Assembly (NCBI RefSeq): GCF_032118995.1
Contig: NC_092669.1
Span: 2,913,501 to 2,977,500 of the forward strand
From: Asterias amurensis
Lineage: Eukaryota > Echinodermata > Asteroidea > Forcipulatida > Asteriidae
Length of the DNA: 64,000 bases
Direction of reading: 5' to 3'
A program made the translations under genes and the position numbers. Below are positions 58,811 to 64,000 of this stretch, piece after piece (position 1 is the stretch's first letter; each line of letters begins with the position of its first letter). Below the pieces are notes generated by a model. That model saw nothing but the letters and a program-made list of their open reading frames with translations, did not search any database and was not told the origin of the DNA.

Positions 58811-59223
58811 TGCATGGCCTAGCGGTTAAGAGCACCGGATCCACCGGTGTTTCTGGTCAGAAGAGTGTGGCTTCGAGCCCCAGCTATGACACCTGTGTCC
58901 TTAATCAAGAAAAACCAAAATGTTTTGTCCTTCAGATGGGACGTAAAGCTGTTGGTCCCGTGTGTTGTGTAATGCACGTAAAAGAACCCAGTGCACTTAA
59001 TATCGAAAAGAGAAGGGGCTCGCCCCAGTGTTCCTTGTTTGATTGGCTGCTTATTGCACCACAGCACCTTGTAAACCATTACATGGTGCTATGTGAGGAC
59101 TTGGTCTAATAAGTCAAACGTAGTCTCACATATCTTGCAGTAGAAGAAACGTATGTTAAAGCGCTCTGCGCATCACTGAATGACAGATATGCGAGCTATA
59201 TAAGAAGCCACTATTACTATTAT
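58811..59223 (+). mobile_element. tRNA-headed SINE (body type 1)
   Basis: Head GCATGGCCTAGCGGTTAAGA, the body with AAGAGAAGGGGCTCGCCCCA, and an ACTATTACTATTATA tail. Downstream of CEPT. Confidence 0.8.
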
Positions 59224-59410
59224 ATACTAGACAACTGTTGGCTCCCGACAGATAACCGCTGGATATCTTGCGGCTGGAGAAGGATGTCTCCTTTTACGGA
59301 CAAGAGTAATGCGGCCAGGGTGGGCGGTACCGGGTGGGCTCTGCTCGGAACCAAAGCATTTCCCCCAGTACTCTGAGCAAAAAATACACTGTGCTGCCCA
59401 GCACAGATTT
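59220..59410 (-). other. Possible alternative terminal exon or 3' UTR of CEPT
   Basis: Downstream of the CEPT stop, an open frame after a TTGCAG acceptor begins EICAGQHSVFF and runs about 63 codons to a stop. The phase fits a direct splice from the exon at 60224-60349. EIC..HSVF weakly recalls the QIASHLHIHVF end of CEPT1, but the exon at 59665-59799 aligns better. It may be only 3' UTR with an open frame. Confidence 0.2.
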
Positions 59411-59664
59411 CCTGCAACACTTGCACTTCAGCAATGATGGCCCCATATCTAAACATGATAATTTTTGTTAGAACCGCTCTCCCTACTTGGTGTACTATTT
59501 GGATTTAGAGCACATCACTAAAATTGGTCTAGCTACAACACTAATGGTCAATGAATCTTTAAATTATTTACCAATCCATAACCCGACCTTCATGACCTTT
59601 CGAAACCAATACTGACAGTGGAACTTGCGCTTTTTAAAAATAAATGATCGTTACGTTACTCGAG

Positions 59665-62600
59665 TTACTTGAGGGAGGGACGTGGCGTAACCTGGATGGG
59701 TCTTCTTTGGGTGATATCGAAGATGTAGATACCGAGATAGACCGATATCTGTTGACAAACGAGGGCAGCATATCGCACAAGGTCCGCCAGACAGTAGACC
59801 TGAAAACAACAAGGTGATCAAGATTGAGTTAGGAGTGCCTCTACTAAATAAACTCCCATCGCATACACTGCAAAATGCTAAATATTCAAAAATACACAAA
59901 ATGCTAAATATTCAAAAATTCAAAAGTCTATAACAGGTTTTACAGCTTTTTACAGTAGAGAGGAAATTATTCATTAACTCTTGAACTTTAATCCTCTGCT
60001 CAATTTGAGTCCCAAGGCTCGTCGAGTTATTCACCCACCAAATAAAAACCCCCTAAACCAGTGTGACCAATGTCCGACCATCAAACTTAAAAAAATAGAC
60101 GAATTAAGGTTTTCAATTAAGGGATTCGATTAGCCACAAGTTCACACACTACGCAGGTGGGGGTCGAACCACGACTTACTGTACAAACAGCAGACTTATC
60201 TTCCAAATTATAATTTGACTCACCATAGCAATCCATAGAAGTAGGCTCTCAGGTAGAGGCGTGTCAAAATACTGATTGAGAAAGAGAAGGCCTGGTCCGA
60301 TGAAGACTGTATCTAAGAGATCCATCGGACTCTTGGTCATATGGGCAACCTAAGACAAAGGGAAATATCGGAATAAAAAACGATAGAATGGGTTCTTTTA
60401 CATGCGTTGCACAACACATGGGACCAACGACTTAACGTCCCATCCGAAGGACGAAGCAATGGTTAAGTGTCTCGTTAAGGACACAAGTGTCACAGCTAGG
60501 TATTCGAACCCACACTCTGCTGATCAAAAACACCAGAGTTTGAATTCGGTGCTCTTAACCGCTCGGCCACGACAGTCCCAAATATATATTGAGAACCATG
60601 TTTATAGGATTTGAGGCATTGCATGGTGAGGTATCAATGTATATTTGGTTTGCGGTAACACCATGTGTGTATCTACTTGCCAGGTAGAGTTTGTTCTTAG
60701 AGAACTGTTTTGCTATATTCTACTGCCGCGGAGTAGATAATCGGGGGTTCGGGAACTGTCCTGCTTTTAACTATTACCAGGGCAGATGGTATAGAAAATA
60801 GACTTGGACTACTACTTTAGCTTACAGGATCGTAATTAACTGTACTGCCGCGGAGTCAGTTTTGAGTTGGTCTCAAGGTTTCGACTAGCTTCCTCTAGTC
60901 ATCGTCAGGAGAACCATGTAACTTACCACAAGCTTGTTGATAATCTTAGCAGCAACAAAGCCGAACGTCAGAAGGTAGACGCAAGGCTGGTTCTCGTACA
61001 GACCCATGTGGGACTTTTCCTTGATGATTACTTCTAGAAGAATGACGAAGGCAATGTGGAGAGCTGGGGCAATCACGCTGGTATCCTGGAAATTGGGAAG
61101 GGTAAAATATTTGGTTTAAAAATTTACTTTATCTCAAATTACATGTTACAAAAAACAGCCTATTTAAAATATGGCATTTTAAAAATCGTTCTCCCATAAC
61201 GTCATCGAAAAATAAAAACAAAATTCAGGCCTGGAAAATCATCTTTAAAAGGGAAAGTTCATTTTCATTTTGCATGCAAAGGTTACTTCCATTAGCAAAT
61301 CAATGGGAAACTTTTAAAGTGGCACAAGGCCAAAACCAAGGTCAAACCAAGGTCAAACAAAGGCCATGGCCCTTTCAGGTCTGAAAAATTAACCTTTTTT
61401 GTTAAAACAGAAAACCAGCATATTTTTTGTAAACAACTATTCTGTGCCAGCAAAGAGTGCACAAACCGCCCGCCTTGCAACCATGGGCAGTGCGCCGTAT
61501 TGATACCTCTCGCCACTAACCCCTGGGAGGGATGTACTGAGAAACAGCGCTGATTTGCTCAGGAAATTGGTTAGGTATTAGATGTCAAGTGCGTGCGCGC
61601 GTAGTTTTAAGATTATTGCATGTTGATCACGCCTGCATTTTTATGATACGAACACGTTTTTTAAAACAAAAACATTCTTTGAGATGAAAGACATGCTTAC
61701 GCGCGTAGAAAAGATTGAATATATATGCTCATTTAAATGTCCTAGCATAAAGCACATTTAAATTTGTCAATTCCAGGGGTTATGCTCGAGAAAGGCATGC
61801 TGGGAATAAAATGGCGCGGCGAGATCGATCACCCCTGGGAACGAGGTTGGCTAACCGCACTCGAACATGTTACACACTGTAACTTACTGCAACGGTAGAT
61901 CCATCCTTTCCTTTGCCTCCACCACCGAAGATAACTAACGTGTAGTTGAAGAATGAAACTACTGCCATAAGTACTCCACCTAGGAACACGAGGACCTTCA
62001 GTTCCAGACCGAAGACCTACAAAATAAAAATAATATATAGGATTTGAGGCATTGCATGGCGAGGTATCAATATATATTTGGTTTGCGGTAACTTCTTGTG
62101 TGTGTCTACTTGCCAGGTAGAGTTTGTTCTTAGAGAACTGTCTTGCTTAAAGGAACACGTTGCCTTGGATCGGACGATTTGGTCTATAACTGAGCGTTTG
62201 TAACCGTTTTTTTATAAAATGCATATGGTTAGAAAGATGTTTTAAAAGTAGAATACAATTATCCACACAAGTTTGCCTCAAAATTGTGTGGTTTTCCTTT
62301 TACTGTACGAACTAACACGGTCGGCCATTTATGGGAGTAAAAAATGTGACTCCCATAAATGGCCGACAGAGTTAGTCGAAGAGGTAAAAGGAAAACCGTG
62401 CAATTTCGAGGCATGTTTGTGTGGATCATTGCATTCTACTTTTACAACATCTTTCTACCCATGCATTTTATAAAAAACAGTTACAAACGCTTTTCAAAGA
62501 CCAACTCGTCTGATCCAAGGCAACGTGTTCCTTTAATTCTACTACCGAGAACCATATAAACAAACTAGAGATATGGGAATGCCATAGTCAATATAGAGGT

Positions 62601-63681
62601 TTGAGGTTTCGATTGACGTTTCTGACATAACCTACCTCTGACGCACATTACTATATTGGATAGAGATAAATATTGCGCATTTTGTACTAAAAACAACTGG
62701 TATCATTCTGTTACCTTCAAAGCCCAAATCTGTGGTCCGAAGAATGCTGATATAAAGAAGATGGAGCATATCACTAGCTGTGATTCTGTCACATCAAATC
62801 TGAGAAGTAAAAAAAACAAATTAAACATCACTTTTGACCCTCCTACTGTCTGACCGTTCGATATCATTCACTGGTTTTGAAGGATGAACTATGGCATCAT
62901 GTGGGAAAGGCCCATACATAATCAATAGTCAACCCTCCTACTGTCTGACCATTAAATATTATCTACTGTCAGGACTGTGGTGTTGGAAGATATCATGTGG
63001 TGAATACGGCAAAATAGTCCACATTTAACCCTCCTACTGTCTGATCATTCAATATGAGCCCTCTGATGTGAGGTGATCTTTCATAAAAAAAACAATAAGA
63101 CATAAAAAAGCAAGAATTACACAGTTTATAATTTGATAAAATACTAATAACAACTGATTAAGCTTGGTGGACGGTTCCTTCAGTTACCCGGTTCAACTCG
63201 AGTTCAAAATTGAGAACCAGACCCGCGGGGCCACTCTTCTGAGGAACCGAGTACCCGCTTTCGTCGGTTCTGATTTCAGAAGACTCAGTTCCAATAAAAA
63301 ACCGAGCCCATACCGTTCTGTATTTCCGGTTAAAATAGGTTGGATCTTTGTGCGTGTACAATGTATGCTCTGACCGAGACTGCTTATGTTTTTTTATCGA
63401 ACTAATGGAACCGGTTACAACTCAGAACCAAGTCTTTTTTTCAGAACCAACCCGAGTCCGAAATTTCTGGAACTGCCCAAGCTTACAACTGATTAACACA
63501 AACTGCTGAGGTCTGAAATGACTAGATGTTATCACTCACTTTCCAAACTGAAGTGTTCCGGATACGTAAGTTTGCCAGTGGGCCCCATAAAACATAAACA
63601 TAGATAGCACTGAAGTAACGAAGTAAAGCTCTGCCCATTCTCCTAGCTGCATCGCGATACTGAACTCAATGGACACAAACA
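59665..63681 (-). CDS. CEPT1: Choline/ethanolaminephosphotransferase, 3' part (partial)
   Basis: Last step of the Kennedy pathway: transfer of phosphocholine or phosphoethanolamine from the CDP form to diacylglycerol, in ER or Golgi membrane. Exons in the window: 63540-63681, 62715-62799, 61888-62016, 60927-61085, 60224-60349, 59665-59799, about 257 residues to the stop. Diagnostic blocks: [82 protein letters not shown], and a C-terminal [10 protein letters not shown] region like RYCVSVCNQI of CEPT1. Several hydrophobic helices are evident. The CDP-alcohol phosphotransferase catalytic motif lies in upstream exons beyond the right edge, so activity cannot be judged. CEPT1 and CHPT1 cannot be told apart here. 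A possible alternative last exon lies at 59220-59410. Confidence 0.93.
60389..60575 (-). mobile_element. SINE 5' fragment (body type 1)
   Basis: Head complement CTTAACCGCTCGGCCACGAC at the right end; the 3' half is missing. CEPT intron. Confidence 0.75.
60608..60908. repeat. Interspersed repeats in CEPT intron
   Basis: 60608-60730 matches 62040-62146 and (inverted) 53455-53600 through GGCATTGCATGG and TACTTGCCAGGTAGAG. 60715-60908 matches 3842-4050. Confidence 0.7.
62147..62536. repeat. TTAA-flanked MITE family A
   Basis: Intact copy inserted in another repeat (62040-62146, continuing after 62536), whose uninterrupted relative at 60608-60730 gives an empty site. CEPT intron. Confidence 0.9.
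62838..63060. repeat. Minisatellite, ~110-bp unit, three units
   Basis: Three copies of ACCCTCCTACTGTCTGA with diverged spacers. CEPT intron. Confidence 0.75.
63159..63485. repeat. MITE with TAAGCTTGG ends
   Basis: TTAAGCTTGG..GG.CGGTTCC at the left and GGAACTGCCCAAGCTTA at the right; repeated GAACC(A/G)A and AACCGAG blocks inside. CEPT intron. Confidence 0.6.
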
Positions 63682-63748
63682 CTGCAATAGAACAAAGAGG
63701 AAGAGACAAAGTTATACATATTGACGGAAGTATAACAAGCAAAATGGC

Positions 63749-63931
63749 ATGTCATGGCCGAGCGGTTAAGAACACTGGATTCAAACTCTGGTGTTTTTGA
63801 TCAGCAGAGTGTGGGTTCTTTTTGAGTCTGATTTTGTTATCAAATTGAAACTTATTAATTTCTCTCCCTATGAAGTAGACTGTGACCATTGACCAACAGA
63901 AAAGATGAGTTCGAGTCCTTGTCGTGACACC
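63749..63931 (+). mobile_element. SINE head with internal insertion
   Basis: CATGTCATGGCCGAGCGGTT and the B box (GAGTTCGAGTCCTTGTCGTG) are separated by an extra segment of about 75 bp after GAGTGTGGGTTC. CEPT intron. Confidence 0.65.
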
Positions 63932-64000
63932 TATGCCTTATAGGTACATGGGTCGATGTCACAAAGAGTTAGGACTAGTCCTAACTTAGGACTAGTCCTA

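Larger units (their letters stand above)
51648..59664. other. Ldh2-B/CEPT spacer, repeats only
   Basis: Foldback 52227-52475, minisatellite 53640-54345, nested MITE/Harbinger/LINE 54898-56934, a SINE 3' scrap near 57118-57195, GATCGCAA-rich inverted sequence 57287-57600, CTCGCGGGACCAGCAGT short tandem copies 57610-57745, the 29-bp array and a SINE. No protein-coding gene recognised. Confidence 0.6.

Noticed and set aside
1-64000. CRISPR arrays, operons, rRNA genes, retroviral or LTR elements
   Set aside because: No regular spacer arrays, bacterial signals, rRNA-like text or viral-type coding segments were seen; tandem repeats here lack unique spacers.

Overview
The window looks like animal nuclear DNA, most likely from an echinoderm and probably a sea star. 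The genes are split into many short exons with GT/AG introns and have animal-type products. Introns and spacers are packed with foldback (MITE-like) elements of a style common in echinoderm genomes, and with tRNA-headed SINEs. The clade is inferred from general appearance, not from a database search.

Six protein-coding genes could be rebuilt exon by exon; every junction used is in phase. They are: (1) a branched-chain amino-acid aminotransferase (BCAT, minus, 11 exons, 398 residues, 2764-14847); (2) an archaemetzincin metallopeptidase (AMZ, minus, 2 exons, 372 residues, 16304-17863); (3) an ACC-synthase-like PLP enzyme (ACCS, plus, 12 exons, 429 residues, 20757-27283); (4) and (5) a head-to-head pair of Ldh_2-family malate/L-lactate dehydrogenase-like oxidoreductases (copy A, minus, 32453-43292; copy B, plus, 44177-51647), with the same exon pattern and about 0.9 kb between their start codons; (6) the 3' part of a choline/ethanolaminephosphotransferase gene (CEPT1/CHPT1, minus, 59665 to beyond the right edge).

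Layout. 1-2763 is BCAT 3' flank with foldback repeats. BCAT and AMZ run in the same direction. AMZ and ACCS diverge, separated by a 1.2-kb transposon with long inverted arms and a 9-bp target duplication. ACCS and Ldh2-A converge on a 5-kb repeat-rich spacer that also holds a perfect histone-type 3' stem-loop. Ldh2-A and Ldh2-B diverge. An 8-kb spacer, 51648-59664, holds a minisatellite, a Harbinger-like transposon nested in a MITE, a LINE fragment and a 29-bp minisatellite. CEPT follows.

Four of the complete genes act on amino acids or 2-oxo acids. BCAT makes branched-chain 2-oxo acids, ACCS-like enzymes act on amino acids through PLP, and Ldh_2 enzymes reduce 2-oxo or imino acids. A functional link is only a hypothesis. 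I see no convincing new multi-gene system. The least ordinary signals are the bidirectional Ldh2 pair with uneven exon similarity, the isolated histone stem-loop, and several TTAA-flanked MITE families with a shared terminal logic. No retroviral, LTR or Polinton-type element was recognised.
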